DNA from: Liquidambar formosana
Taxonomy: Eukaryota; Streptophyta; Magnoliopsida; Saxifragales; Altingiaceae
Assembly (NCBI GenBank): GCA_039720395.1
Contig: CM077831.1
Location: forward strand, 4,878,003-4,942,002
Direction: 5' to 3'
Length of the DNA: 64,000 nucleotides
Of the stretch, positions 25,380 through 36,959 are shown one piece after another. Position 1 is the first letter of the stretch, and every line of letters begins with the position of its first letter. The notes beneath the pieces were generated by a model. The model saw nothing but the letters and a program-made list of their open reading frames with translations, ran no database searches and was not told where the DNA came from. A program made the position numbers and the translations under genes.

Positions 25380-28090
25380 ATGCGCAATTGGCATCTTGTT
25401 GCCATGCTATATGATAGTATTGATGACTAATGAGCTTCAGAAGCAAAATTAGTCAATGCAAGTGCCTTTGATGTCCTACATCACATACAAAGGTTGTATT
25501 GTGAGTAAAATAATACTATAAAGTATAGTACTTGTAAAGGACTTCTTCTGGACTAGGATGTAATAAAAGTTGTTTATTAATAATCATTCTTTTGAAAAAT
25601 GATTAATCACATAGAATAGCTTGAGAAGCTAGATGTGATTTAAAATGGAAGCATAGAGGAAAGCAAGTCTTGAAAAGTCAAAGACAAAGAAATATAATTA
25701 TTTTGTAGTAAACATAAGGTATTGTAAAGGGAACTTGATAAAGTATCAGTCTTCCTAGAAGAACTAAACTTTTGAAGTTTTGGTTCATGCTCTAAACTAA
25801 ATTATTGATTAGTTCTGCTTCTTGGTTTTTGGATTCTAGTGTAATCTAAATCGAAGCAGAAAGTTAAGTAGATAATAAGTTACCTTTAAAAATTTTAATA
25901 GAGCAAGAGTTGCTAGATTAATTTTGGGAACTTATTTCTTAACTAAGTCATTTAAGACATTCTAGAAATTTGATTTCCGAATTTAAATGACTAGTTAGAG
26001 CGAATGCAACGTATTCCGAGAATACAAGAGATGTAGAGACTCTCATTTAAATGTAACGATTATGACTTGGTTATGAGATGACCAAACCCATCTTTTACTT
26101 GGTGAAGTGAATGAGTTACATTTATAATTTGACTATACATTGTGATGTATACAGTCATGTAGAGCATGCATTCAATTATAGTAGACTCATCTTAGAATAC
26201 CATAGCTCAATGGTGAATCTAAGAGAACAAATTGAACCCTATTAAGATATGGTTTGATCCATGATGAGTTTTACTAATGTATCCATCTAGGATATACCTT
26301 AAAATTGCTACATATTGATAATTTAGGGTTCACTCCAGTTTTGTCCCAATTATATCAGATATGATATGGGAAGAAACCCAACTTAAAGAAGTTAAGGCTT
26401 GGGCTTGTGCTACGTTTGTCTGGAAACATAATGTAGACAATCTGGAAATAAGGTCAAGTAAGTGTTGAATTGTGGTATATCCCAAAAGTGGTTGGGATAG
26501 TATTTCTATTACTCTAATGAACAAAAGTTGTCCATTAGGATGTTTGCTGGATTTTCTTGAGAAAGAGTTCATTCAAGAAAGATGCAAAAGTAGATAGAAT
26601 TTATAGAATTGTCTGTAAAGCCACAAATGAACAAAGATCCAACCCTTGTCTCTGTTGAGGCAAAACCTTTAATTACACCACATTCTTTTCATAGATCAAA
26701 TTGGATATTTCTTTAACATAAGAGAGATATTGTATCTCCATTAGAATGTGAAAGAATTGTTCTTTGGTGATAAAGATCACCAAGATAATCCTATTGATTA
26801 TGACTAGACGATGTTTCACATCAACTCGAGAAATGACTAAGAGTCATTAAATCCAATATGGACAGGTAGAGACCTAAAAGGCTTGGCTATTTAAGAATGT
26901 TTTCAACATAGGCAAAAAGTTGTCTATAAAGAAACTTGTTTGATAATAGTTATGCTGAAATCCATTTGGATCTTGTTATCTATAAACACACATTTTGAAT
27001 ATGAGATATGTCAAAAAGGATATAAAGATGTTATATCAAATGGTGAAAAACCATAAAAGTGTGTAAGTTATAGAAGTCTATTAATAGACTACAAGGTTCT
27101 CATAATTAGAACATCTATAAAGTTGAAGTAATCAAATTGTTTGATTTCTCTCATTGTATAGATGTACCATGAGTGTATAAAAGGTTAGTGGGAGTGCGAT
27201 CGTTTTTCTTTATCCTAAGTATAGATGACATCCTAATCATTATGAATGATATATGAATGACATCCTAATCGTTTTGGTTTTTGGAGAAAAACTAATTCAT
27301 GAAAGATTTGGCAGAAGCATCCAACAAGATCTATAGAGATAGATCATATAGATTGTTAAGTATCTCCAAATCCTCAAACATAGTTGAAATGTTGAAGGAG
27401 TTCAACATGGAGAATTCTAAGGGAGGTCTGATTTACTTCAGATAAGAATTCATTATTCAAGGGCATGTGCCCTAGGATAACACAAGTAAGGTTCTTAAAG
27501 TGTTAAGAAGCCTTATTCTACACTATGTATTGAACCTGATACCTATTATGTTGTAATTGTTACAAATAGTTATCAGTCAATTCAAATTTGGAATATTGGA
27601 TTGTATATGGAAATTGTAAACTCATAGTAGATGGGTATATGGATTTGGATATAATCCATATGGGGTATATTTTATATTCACTTTAGTTGGTGAAATACTT
27701 AATGGAAGAACTGTATGAAAGATACAGTGGATTCCATTATTAAGGGTGAATTAATTGTCGCATTGTCTAGGAGACTGTTTGGATCTATAAGTTCATTTAG
27801 AACTTAGAGTTGTTCCTTCCATTGAGTTGCCCACACCTTGTTTTGTGACAACAATGGGTCTATAGCTCAAGTATAGGAATCACGGTCTCATCAAAAGTCC
27901 AAACTCATAGAGTGACAATTCCAAGTGATTAGAGGAATCATTGGAAGAGGTAATAGATACATTACAAAAGATATTATCTACAAAAGATTTTGTAGACCTA
28001 CTGACTAAAGCTTTAAAACATAATTGGTTATGTCTAAGACCAACATCTTCAGAAGATAAGTATGCGATACATGGTCGATTGGCTTTAGTG
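25380..28090 (+). pseudogene. Decayed copia pol remnant in element C
   Basis: No open frame survives, but conserved stretches can be read in shifting frames. Integrase C-terminal sequence lies near 26389-26570 (VKAWACAT, then FLEKEF at about 26551). Sequence like the end of RT is near 27440-27560 (YYVVIV.NSYQS). The RNase H region is at 27770-28090 (FVDLLTKAL, corresponding to the usual ADPLTK). The order is integrase, RT, RNase H, as in copia. Many stops and shifts are present, and positions 25380-26380 give no recognisable protein. Confidence 0.75.
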
Positions 28091-28102
28091 CAAGTGGGAG
28101 AT
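28091..28102 (+). other. Polypurine tract, element C
   Basis: CAAGTGGGAGAT directly before the 3' LTR is the usual plant copia plus-strand primer. Confidence 0.88.
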
Positions 28103-29761
28103 TGTTAGGATTATGCCCTAGAGCCAATCATAGAGATGATTGTTTAGGGATTAGGAACAATCATTTGATTTCATTTATGTATGTCACATTTATTATTGAT
28201 TTAATAAAAGGGCTTATTCTATTATGTTTATATGCATCATTTATATTTACATAATATGTCCATGGAGTTAGAGTTGAGAATATGGAATTACAAAGAGTTG
28301 TAATTTTGAGACTATAGATATATCTCTGTACTAAACTCCTTAAGCATTCCTAGTTGAAGGTTCACCATGATGGACAGTAATGAACCATAGGACTAGCACT
28401 TGTTAGGTTGACTCTATAGGAGGATAGCTAGTCTCAAGCTATTTGTGTGGAGACACTACAACCAACAAGTGGGTGCCTATTACGAGAATAGGTACACTGA
28501 ATGTGACCAAAGATATGAGATAAATTGAATGGAGTTTTATCCTGCCTGTCAATCAGTTTTTCATTGTTATAGTGGTACAAGTAATCCTTAGACCTGAGAC
28601 ACCATAGTTGTCTTATGCATGTAGCTTTAGAAGTTTGATAACACTAAGTGCAGATCCTATTCAGGGGTCTGTAAAGGTGTTCATTGGCCCTACTGCTATG
28701 TGTATGAAGGCATGTGAGTGATCAACAAGGGATCCATCACTCTCAGGAAAAAGAGAGAGAATGTCTTATATAGCATTCATAATATAACTCATTAAATCCA
28801 TGGCCATGGTAGGATGAATATGAAAAGAGTTTCATGAGTTCATCAATGAGTTGATATCTATGAATGAGTATAAAGTAATTGAACTAGGGACTTGACAGAC
28901 TTCCATGTCCTATTAGTTCAATTGGAGACATTGTGTTGAAGGAAGGATGCAATTGTAACCTATAAACTATAACAGAAGGGTTCTTTGTAAATGACTATTC
29001 ACCTCATTAAGGACCACACCATGAGCCATATGCTAGGTGTTACTCATGGTTAGTAGAAGCCCTAATTGATATAAGTGAGTTATAATCAATTAGGGAATTG
29101 GAAGGAGTTCCAATTAGACCCTAAATGGAAAGAGTTCCATTGTGCACACCTTGTGCTATTCCTACTACTTAATGATGTGAACCCAATGGGTCACACACTA
29201 ATCATGCAAGAAGGGTTTTAAAGTCTATGAGAGAAAGGGTTTTAGTGAATAAAGAATAGTTCTTTATGGGCCTATTTGTATTTGATACAAATAATAGGGG
29301 TTAATGTGCAATTAAGAGTAATTACACATAACCCTATTAGGGTTTCTTCCCCATGGCCAGCCCCCTTTAGTGGGCTGCCTATATAAGTCACATTTATGTG
29401 TGACATGGCATAAGAGGCTTGCACAATAAACCCTAGCCGTCCAGCCCCTTGGAGGCTCTCTTCTCTCTCTCTCTCTTCTCCACCTCTAGCAACAACAAGG
29501 AAGAAGAAAGAAAGGACTTGAAACTCTAGCTAGGTGTGGATACCGTTGGAGGCAGCACACTTGGGCTGCTCATTCACCGCTGTCCGGAGTAGAAGCTTGG
29601 AGCAAAACGGAGAAGATAAAAATCCTGTAAGTGTTCTAACCCTCTTCGTAGTTAGGGTTTGATTTTGTGTTATGCATAGTTAGATTCATGGGATTGGGAA
29701 TCGTAGGAAAAATTTTTTATATTCCGCACTTCTATTTTTCCCTCTTGTTCGATTCCCAACA
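28103..29761 (+). repeat. 3' LTR of element C
   Basis: 1,659 bp, TGTTAGGATT to CCCAACA, the same length as the 5' LTR and, by eye, identical except for the penultimate base. It is followed by the duplication GGTGT. Confidence 0.93.
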
Positions 29762-30483
29762 GGTGTTACTCATGGTTAGTAGAAGCCCTAATTGAGATAA
29801 GTGAGTTATAATCAATTAGGGAATTGGAAGGAGTTCCAGTTAGACCCTAAATGGAAAGAGTTCCATTGTGCACACCTCGTGCTATTCCTACTACTTGATG
29901 ATGTGAACCCAATGGGTCACACACTGATCATGCAAGATGAGCTTTTAAGTCTATGAGAGAAAGGGTATGAGTGCATAAAGAATAGTTCTTTGAGGCCATG
30001 TTTGTATTTGATATAAACAATAGGGGTTATTGTGCAATTTAGGGAAATTGCACAAAACCCTAAAAGGGTTTCCCCCTAGGGCCGGCCCCTTTAGTGTGGA
30101 CTATTTAAGTCACACTATGATGTGTGACATCATCACTTTTAGAAGACACCAAGGGCTGGCCAGAATTTCCAGCCTCTCTCTCTCTCTCTCTCTCCTCTCT
30201 TCTGCTACTCTAGTAACAACATGTGAAAGAAAGAAAGGACTTGAAGCTCTAGTTAGGTGTGGATACCGTTGGAGGCAGCACACTTGGGCTGCTCATTCAC
30301 CGCTGTCTGGAATCAAAGCTTGGAGCAAAAAAAGAGAAGACAAAAATTCTGTAAGTGTTCTAACCCTCTTTGTAGTTAGGGTTTGATTTTGTGTTATGCA
30401 TAGTTAGATTCATGGATTGGGAATCGCAGGAAAAATTTTTATATTCCGCACTTCGATTTTTCCCTCTTGTTCGATTCCCAACA

Positions 30484-30640
30484 GTATGTTCAAGTGATGA
30501 ACACACCATTGAAATGGAGAAATATATTCAAGTGATGAATATATTTAACCAAGAAAGTGACAATGATCTGAGAAGTATATTCAAGTGATGAACACACCAT
30601 TGAAATGGAGAAATATATTCAAGTGATGAATATATTTAAC
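30484..30640. repeat. 91-bp tandem array, second block
   Basis: Nearly two units between two copia insertions. It begins with the GTATG duplication of the left solo LTR and ends with the TTAAC duplication of the right one. Confidence 0.88.
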
Positions 30641-32337
30641 TGTTAGGATTATGCCCTAGAGCCAATCATAGAGATGATTGTTTAGGGATTAGGACCAATC
30701 ATTTGATTTCATTTATGCATGTCACATTTATTATTGATTTAATGAAAGGGCATATTCTATTATGTTTATATGCATCATTTATATTTACATAATATGTCCA
30801 TGGAGTTAGAGTGAAGAATATGAAATTACAAAGTGTTGTAATTTTGAGACTGTAAATATATCTCCGTACTAAACTCCTAGAACATTCCTAGTTGAAGGTT
30901 CACTATGATGGACAGTAATGACCCATAGGACTAGCACTTGTTAGGTTGACTCTATAGGAGGATACCTAGTCTCAAGCTATTTGTGTGGAGACACTACAAC
31001 CAGCAAGTGGGTGCCTATTATAAGAATAGGTACACTGAATGTGACCAAAGATATGAGATAAACTTAATGGAGTTTTAACCTGCCTGTCAATCAGTTTCTC
31101 ATTGTTATAGTGGTACAAGTAATCCTTAGACCTGAGACACCATGGTTGTCTTATACATGTAGCTTTAGAAGTTTGATAACACTAAGTGCAGATCCTATTC
31201 AGGGGTCTGTAAGGGTGTTCATTGGCCCTACTACTATGTGTGTGAAGGCATGTAAGTGATCAACAAGGAATCCATCACTCTTAGTAAAAAGAGAGTGAAT
31301 GTCTCATATAGCATTCATTGAATATAACTCATTAAATCCATGGGCCCATGGTGGAATGAATATAGAAAGGAGTTTCCATAAGTTCATCATTGAGTTGATA
31401 TTAATGAATGAGTATAAAGTAATTGAACTAGGGACTTGATAGACTTCCATGTCCTATTAGTTCAATTGGAGACATTATGTTGATGGAAGGATGTAATTGT
31501 AACCTATAAACTATAACAGAAGGGTTCTTTGTAAATGACTATTCACCTCATTAAGGACCACACCATGAGCCATATGCTAGGTGTTACTCATGGTTAGTAG
31601 AAGCCCTAATTGATATAGATGAGTTATAATCAATTAGGGAATTGGAAGGAGTTCCAATTAGACCCTTAATGGAAAGTGTTCCATTGTGCACGACATGTGC
31701 TATCCCTACTACTTGATGATGTGAACCTAATGGGTCACACACTGATCATGCTAAGAGAGCTTGATTGTCTATGAGAGAAAGGGTATAAGTGAATAAAGAA
31801 TAGTTCTTTAAGGGCTTAGTTTGTATATGATACAAATTAGAGGGGTTATTGTGTAATTAGGAGTAATTACACAAAACCCATTAGGGTTTCGAATCCCCCC
31901 TTGGCCGGCCCTAGGAAGAGGCTTTAAATAGCCTTTTATGATGTGATGACATCATCACTTGAAGCACTCTTGGAGGCTCCCAAGTGCTGGCCGAAAATTT
32001 CACCTCTCTCTCTCTCTCTCATCTCTTCTCCTACTCTAGCATCAACAAGGGAAAGAAGGAAAGGACATCAAGCTCTAGCTAGGTGTGGATACTGTTGGAG
32101 GTAGTACACTTGGACTGTTTATTCATTGCTGCCCGGATTTCATGCTTGGAGCAAAAAGTAGAAAACAAAGCTTAGAGCATAAAGGAGAAGACCATATCAA
32201 AATGTAAGTAATTCTACCCTCTTCTAGTTAGGGTTTTTGTTTTGTATTATGCATAATTGGATTCTTGGGATTGGGAATCGTAGGAAAAATTTTAATTCCG
32301 CCTTTGTATGTTTTTCCTCCCTAATCGATTCCCAACA
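30641..32337 (+). mobile_element. Second copia solo LTR
   Basis: A 1,697-bp LTR of the same family, TGTTAGGATT to CCCAACA, flanked by perfect TTAAC duplications (30636-30640 and 32338-32342). It differs from element C at many sites and its TATA region has changed to TTTAAATA, so it is an older insertion. Confidence 0.92.
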
Positions 32338-33405
32338 TTAACCAAGTAAGTGACAATGAACTGAGAAGTATGTTCAAGTGATGAACACACCATTGAAATG
32401 GAGAAATATATTCAAGTGATGAATATATTTAACCAAGTAAGGGACAATGAACTGAGAAGTATGTTCAAGTGATGAACACACCATTGAAATGGAGAAATAT
32501 ATTCAAGTCATGAATATATTTAACCAAGTAAGTGAAATATGAATTGAGAAGTATGTTCAAGTGATGAACACACCATTGAAATGGAGAAATATATTCAAGT
32601 GATGAATATATTTAACCAAGTAAGGGACAATGAACTGAGAAGTATGTTCAAGTGATGAACACACCATTGAAATGGAGAAATATATTCAAGTCATGAATAT
32701 ATTTATGAACACACTATTAAAATGGAGAAATATATTCAAGTCATGAATATATTTAACCAAGTAAGTGACAACGAACTGAAAAGTATGTTCAAGTGATGAA
32801 CACACCATTGAAATGGAGAAATATATTCAAGTCATTAATATATTTAACCAAGTAAGTGACAATGAACTGAGAAGTATGTTCAAGTGATGAACACACCATT
32901 GAAATGGAGAAATATATTCAAGTGATGAATATATTTAACCAAGTAAGTGACAATGAACTGAGAAGTATACTCAAGTGATGAGTATACCATTGAAATGGAG
33001 AAATATATTCAAGTGATGAATATATTTAACCAAGTAAGTGACAATGATCTGAGAAGTATGTTCAAGTGATGAACACACCATTGAAATGGAGAAATATATT
33101 CAAGTCATGAATATATTTAACCAAGTAAGTGACAATGAACTGAGAAGTATGTTCAAGTGATGAACACACCATTGAAATGGAGAAATATATTCAAGTGATG
33201 AATATATTTAACCAAGTAAGTGACAATGAACTAAGAAGTATGTTCAAGTGATGAACACACCATTGAAATGGAGAAATATATTCAAGTGATGAATATATTT
33301 AACCAAGTAAAGGACAATGAACTGAGAAGTATGTTCAAGTGATGAACACACCATTGAAATGGAGAAATATATTCAAGTCATGAATATATTTAACCAAGTA
33401 AGATA
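32338..33405. repeat. 91-bp tandem array, third block
   Basis: About eleven units with an exact 91-bp period in the best part (for example unit starts 33083, 33174, 33265) and one shortened unit near 32705. Each has the ATATTC / GAATAT and TGTTC / GAACA hairpins around AAGTGAT or AAGTCAT. One unit near 32970 has the TATACTC / GAGTATA form instead. Small frames read through the array are artefacts of the repeat. Confidence 0.9.
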
Positions 33406-33783
33406 GAGAATGAGGATTTGAAACTGAGAAGCATATTCAAAGGGTAAATATACTTTTGAAATGGAAGAATATATCCAAGTGATGAATATATTCAACCAAG
33501 TGGGATGGAAAATCAAGATTTGAAATGAGAATATATGATCAATTTATCAAGATTGAACAACCATGGTGCAAGGGGAAAGTGCCTTAACACATTGTCACTT
33601 GAGTTGGCATAGCACAGGGGAAATATATTCAATCCTTTTGAACATAAAATGAATTCAAAGAATTGATTTCAAGGTGAAATATGTTTGATTTTAAGCTCAA
33701 AAAGTGTTGAATATCTCATTTGGAAGAAGGTTTAATCACGCGCTAAGGCGAAACAAAGTGAGGAACAAATCCAAAACAAGGTG

Positions 33784-33865
33784 GCTTGGGTGACCACCAG
33801 GCCTCGGGAGGCTAGCCGTCCTGGCCCTGGTGGCTAGCCGCCCAAGGCTGGGGTGGTTACCTGAG
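33784..33865. promoter_or_regulatory. GC-rich palindromic module, PMD gene 1 promoter
   Basis: A copy of the LTR palindrome (GTGACCACC to GGTGGTTAC) placed 16 bp upstream of a TATA-like box CTGGGTTTTTAAATA (33882-33896), about 290 bp before the start codon of the antisense gene. Positions 33406-33783 before it hold decayed array units and nothing else recognised. Confidence 0.7.
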
Positions 33866-34152
33866 CCATGTGCTGAAAAATCTGGGTTTTTAAATACAAG
33901 GGGGCACTATTCATACCCCCCATTCAACCCAACCCGAAAATTTGGAGTTTCTCTCTCTAGAAAGCTTACCCCATTTTGCAAAATCAAACCAACACCCAAA
34001 GGCATTCAAATCCACACTTCAAGAGGGATTCATACACATGAAATAGCATCATTAACACCCAATTTCACATCAAAAACAACAAATTTGCAGTACTTTGCAA
34101 ATCAAAAACCCATCAAACCCGTTTTTGCTCAAAACAAGCTAGTTCATCCACT

Positions 34153-36884
34153 ATGGATTCCAATGAAGCTCCCACTTCAAAGTATCCATTCCTTGACTCA
34201 AAAAGTAGATACAAAGCTCCAACATATGATGTTCCTCAAGGGAAATTACTCCTAGAACCAAGGAATCATCTCTACTTTCTCCATTCCAAGCAAGAGGTAA
34301 GCTTACCCATTTCAAACTTTTCTTTGAAATTTTCATTTTTGTTGGTTGAAATGCATTCCCATGAACTCTCTATGAGTATTCCTAGCAATGTTTGCAATTC
34401 CCATTGATTTTGGCAAGGATTGGATGTGAAAAGAATTCAATTTGAAAGCTTAGTGAATAGTGCCCACCAAGTGTTTGATAAAATTCTTGAGTGATGAAAA
34501 TTCATCCAATCTTTGTAAAATTGATGTGTATTGCAAGGCAAAATCATAGGCATTCATTTCTAATTGATTTTAGAAACAAAATCAAGCATTTTCATGAAAT
34601 TTGAAAAACAAAGTTTGCTATATCTTTGAAAAACCAATGTTTTCATAAACAAGGTTTGCTTATTTTTTTTCTCAAAAAAGCACTTTGGAAAACCAAATTT
34701 GCTTACTATTTTCTTTGAAAAATCCATGTTTCGATGGTCTTGGAATGCATGGTTTACCAATGATCATGAGTTTGAAGGATAAAACCAATGTTTTCATAAA
34801 CTTTCAAAGCAAGGTTTACTTGTTCATGAACTAAAAGACTTAGCTTTTGAAAAGCCAATTATCAATGCTTGCATATGATTTTTACACTAACTAGATGAAT
34901 AATTCTCTTGATTAGCCCAACTGTCAAGACCTACGCACAAGGTCTTCCATAAAGAGCCTCATTGGGTAGTGGAAACACATAGAACACATCCAACCTTCTG
35001 CAAGAGACATCATAAAGAAAGCGGGTTTTAGTTGGTTCCTCGACTCCCTATGGAATGAACAATGGGACAGGCAAGCCCTCCTTACCTTAGCTGAATTATG
35101 GTGGGATACCACCAACACCTTCCACTTTAGTTTTAGGGAGATGACCATGACTCCCAAAGATTTTTCAATCATCACCAGCTTAAGCCTCAAGGGAAAGAGG
35201 TTGGAATATTACGGGGATGCCAACACGGATAGTGTCTATCTCCTGACTATGTTGGGGATGGATATTGAGGCTAGCTCGCGTGGTGTTAAGCGGACATGGC
35301 TATTCGAAAATTTTGCCAACCAAGTAGAAGGTGAGGGAGTGGCTCCCGAGTGCATGGCTAGGGCATTCTTGATCTATATGCTCTCTTGCACTCTCTTTGT
35401 TAGTGCCAATGACATGGCACAACTGGACTATCTTGCTTGCATGGTGGATGTCCACAAGATGGGGAGGTATAACTGGGGAGGGGCAGCACTAGCCACCATG
35501 TACAGATCTATGTCCGACATGTCCCGAGGGGTTTCCAAGAACTTTGGTGGGCTTCCCTTTGTCTGGGAGGTAAATAAAAATGTTTAATTTTTAAATTCCT
35601 CTCAAACTTGATTTGATTTTAATTGCCTTTCTTGAACTTTGATAGATATAGTACTATGAATATTTGGGACTGTGCCGCCCCACACTAGACAATGAGATAC
35701 AGGAATAGCCCATACTCGGGAACTATGCTCCTAGCAAGATAGCTAAACGTGCCCCCAATAGGCATGACTATGCCCATGCAAGGGCATACTTGGCAAGTCT
35801 GAATGCCGACATGGTAATCCCCCTACCTCATTCTTTTCTTTCATTCATTTTTATTATCTTGCTCATCATTTTTTTCGAATTCAACAGGTAGAGTGGAGCC
35901 CATAGGGACTGTGGGAAGCTAGGCTACCCAGGAGGTGTGTGTCCTGCTTGGAGTTGACTGGGAAGAGGGTAGTCTTTGAGGGTCCCTGAGGGCGATACTG
36001 GTACTTGGGAGAGCGTGTCCTTAGGCAAGTGAAAGGACGAGTGGATGCCGCTCTTACCCCTGTCTTGCCTCCCATGAACATGAGGCACACCGACTCTTTG
36101 GATGGGGATGAGCTAATGGAAGCTCTGACTGGGTGGAATGCTGAGGAGTTCACCTCGCCCAATACTAACTATATGACTTTCTGTAATCAATTATTGATGC
36201 ACCCTAGAGTCATTGGCTTCCCACCTCAAGGGGTGAGTCTCTATCCTATCCTTTTTTATTATTGATCTATGCAAGCACTCCTCTTAGACAAATTATTTAT
36301 TACAGGGTCGGCGAGCTCGTGGACATAGTTCCATAATTGGGTCCTCTACAGGCATGACTCATGGAGCTAATGATTATGAGATGGGGGGAATTGCACAACC
36401 ACCTCTCCCAGTTTTTGATTAGCAAGTGAACCTATACAATGGGTTGGAGTTTATGAGGACTGATATTACTCGCCCTGCTTTTGATGAAGTCCCCAAGATT
36501 GACTCGAGCTACGAGAATGTAAGCTCTAAGCCTTTGCTTTACTTAAAACCTCTTTCATCATTTATTAACCATGTTCATCTTTTAGGTTCCTTGAGAGTAC
36601 GCACAGGAGTGCCTTGAACTCAGTGAGGGATTAAGGCAGGACCTTGTTAGGATGAGTTTAGCGAACTCCGTACGAGAAGGGCGACAAAATCCCACTGTAA
36701 GACATTCCCTTTGTTCATTCCAATCATAGGAGCTAAAGGCATAACCCTTTTTATTAATTGATTATCTTTGCAACAGGTCTCCACACTACATCCACCACAA
36801 CCAATGCCACCCCAACGGAATCCTCATGCTGGTCGTGGTAGAGGCGAGTCAAGTAGGAAGAGAAGAACCATGGGAGATCATTAG
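34153..36884 (+). pseudogene. PMD gene 1, seven exons, decayed
   Basis: Homologue of the intact gene at 57447-60109, antisense to element 1. Exons by comparison are 34153-34296, 34916-35569, 35646-35813, 35888-36232, 36306-36518, 36586-36696 and 36777-36884. Their lengths equal those of the intact copy exactly, all introns are phase 0, and GT-AG sites survive. Seven in-frame stops are present: TAG at 34967, 35649, 35706, 35903 and 36420; TGA at 35987 and 36592. The five TAGs stand where the intact copy has Trp (TGG). There is no frameshift. It would have encoded a plant mobile domain protein of 580 residues (WWDTTNTFHFSF motif, exon 2) with an SRKRR basic tail. Confidence 0.85.
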
Positions 36885-36959
36885 CTTAGCTTAACCTCTT
36901 GCTTTGTAAATAAATGAAACATCTTTTTTAATGATTTGTAACCTCTCTTTGAACACTTG

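Larger units (their letters stand above)
20099..29761 (+). mobile_element. Complete Angela-like copia element C
   Basis: A 9,663-bp element with 1,659-bp LTRs at each end, primer site, long non-coding leader, decayed pol and polypurine tract. Target duplications GGTGT lie at 20094-20098 and 29762-29766. I saw one difference between the LTRs by eye, so insertion is recent. The coding part is nevertheless badly decayed, so the element must have been mobilised by proteins from another copy. Confidence 0.93.
19161..30483 (+). mobile_element. Copia solo LTR, split by element C
   Basis: The LTR is 19161-20098 plus 29767-30483, about 1,655 bp in total, from TGTTAGGATT to CCCAACA. It is flanked by perfect five-base duplications GTATG (19156-19160 and 30484-30488), with no internal sequence of its own, so it is a solo LTR left by LTR-LTR recombination. 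Element C is inserted at its GGTGT. Confidence 0.9.
17135..36959 (-). mobile_element. Tat-type element 1 (minus), 3' half, with nested insertions
   Basis: From its 3' end (left) it has a truncated 3' LTR (17135-18231), polypurine tract (18232-18242), a conserved hairpin, a 91-bp tandem array split by copia insertions (19161-30483 and 30641-32337), and an antisense PMD gene with its promoter (33784-36884). It is cut at 36960 by the 3' LTR of element 2. The gag-pol half would lie to the right, beyond the window. The order matches elements 2 and 3. Confidence 0.8.

Noticed and set aside
18440..33405. Regular repeats and spacers that could suggest a CRISPR array
   Set aside because: Units are 91-bp tandem copies without unique spacers, in a plant retrotransposon.
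33830..34255. 141-codon plus-strand frame overlapping PMD gene 1 exon 1
   Set aside because: It runs through the palindrome and the 5' untranslated region in another frame, and has no counterpart upstream of PMD genes 2 or 3.
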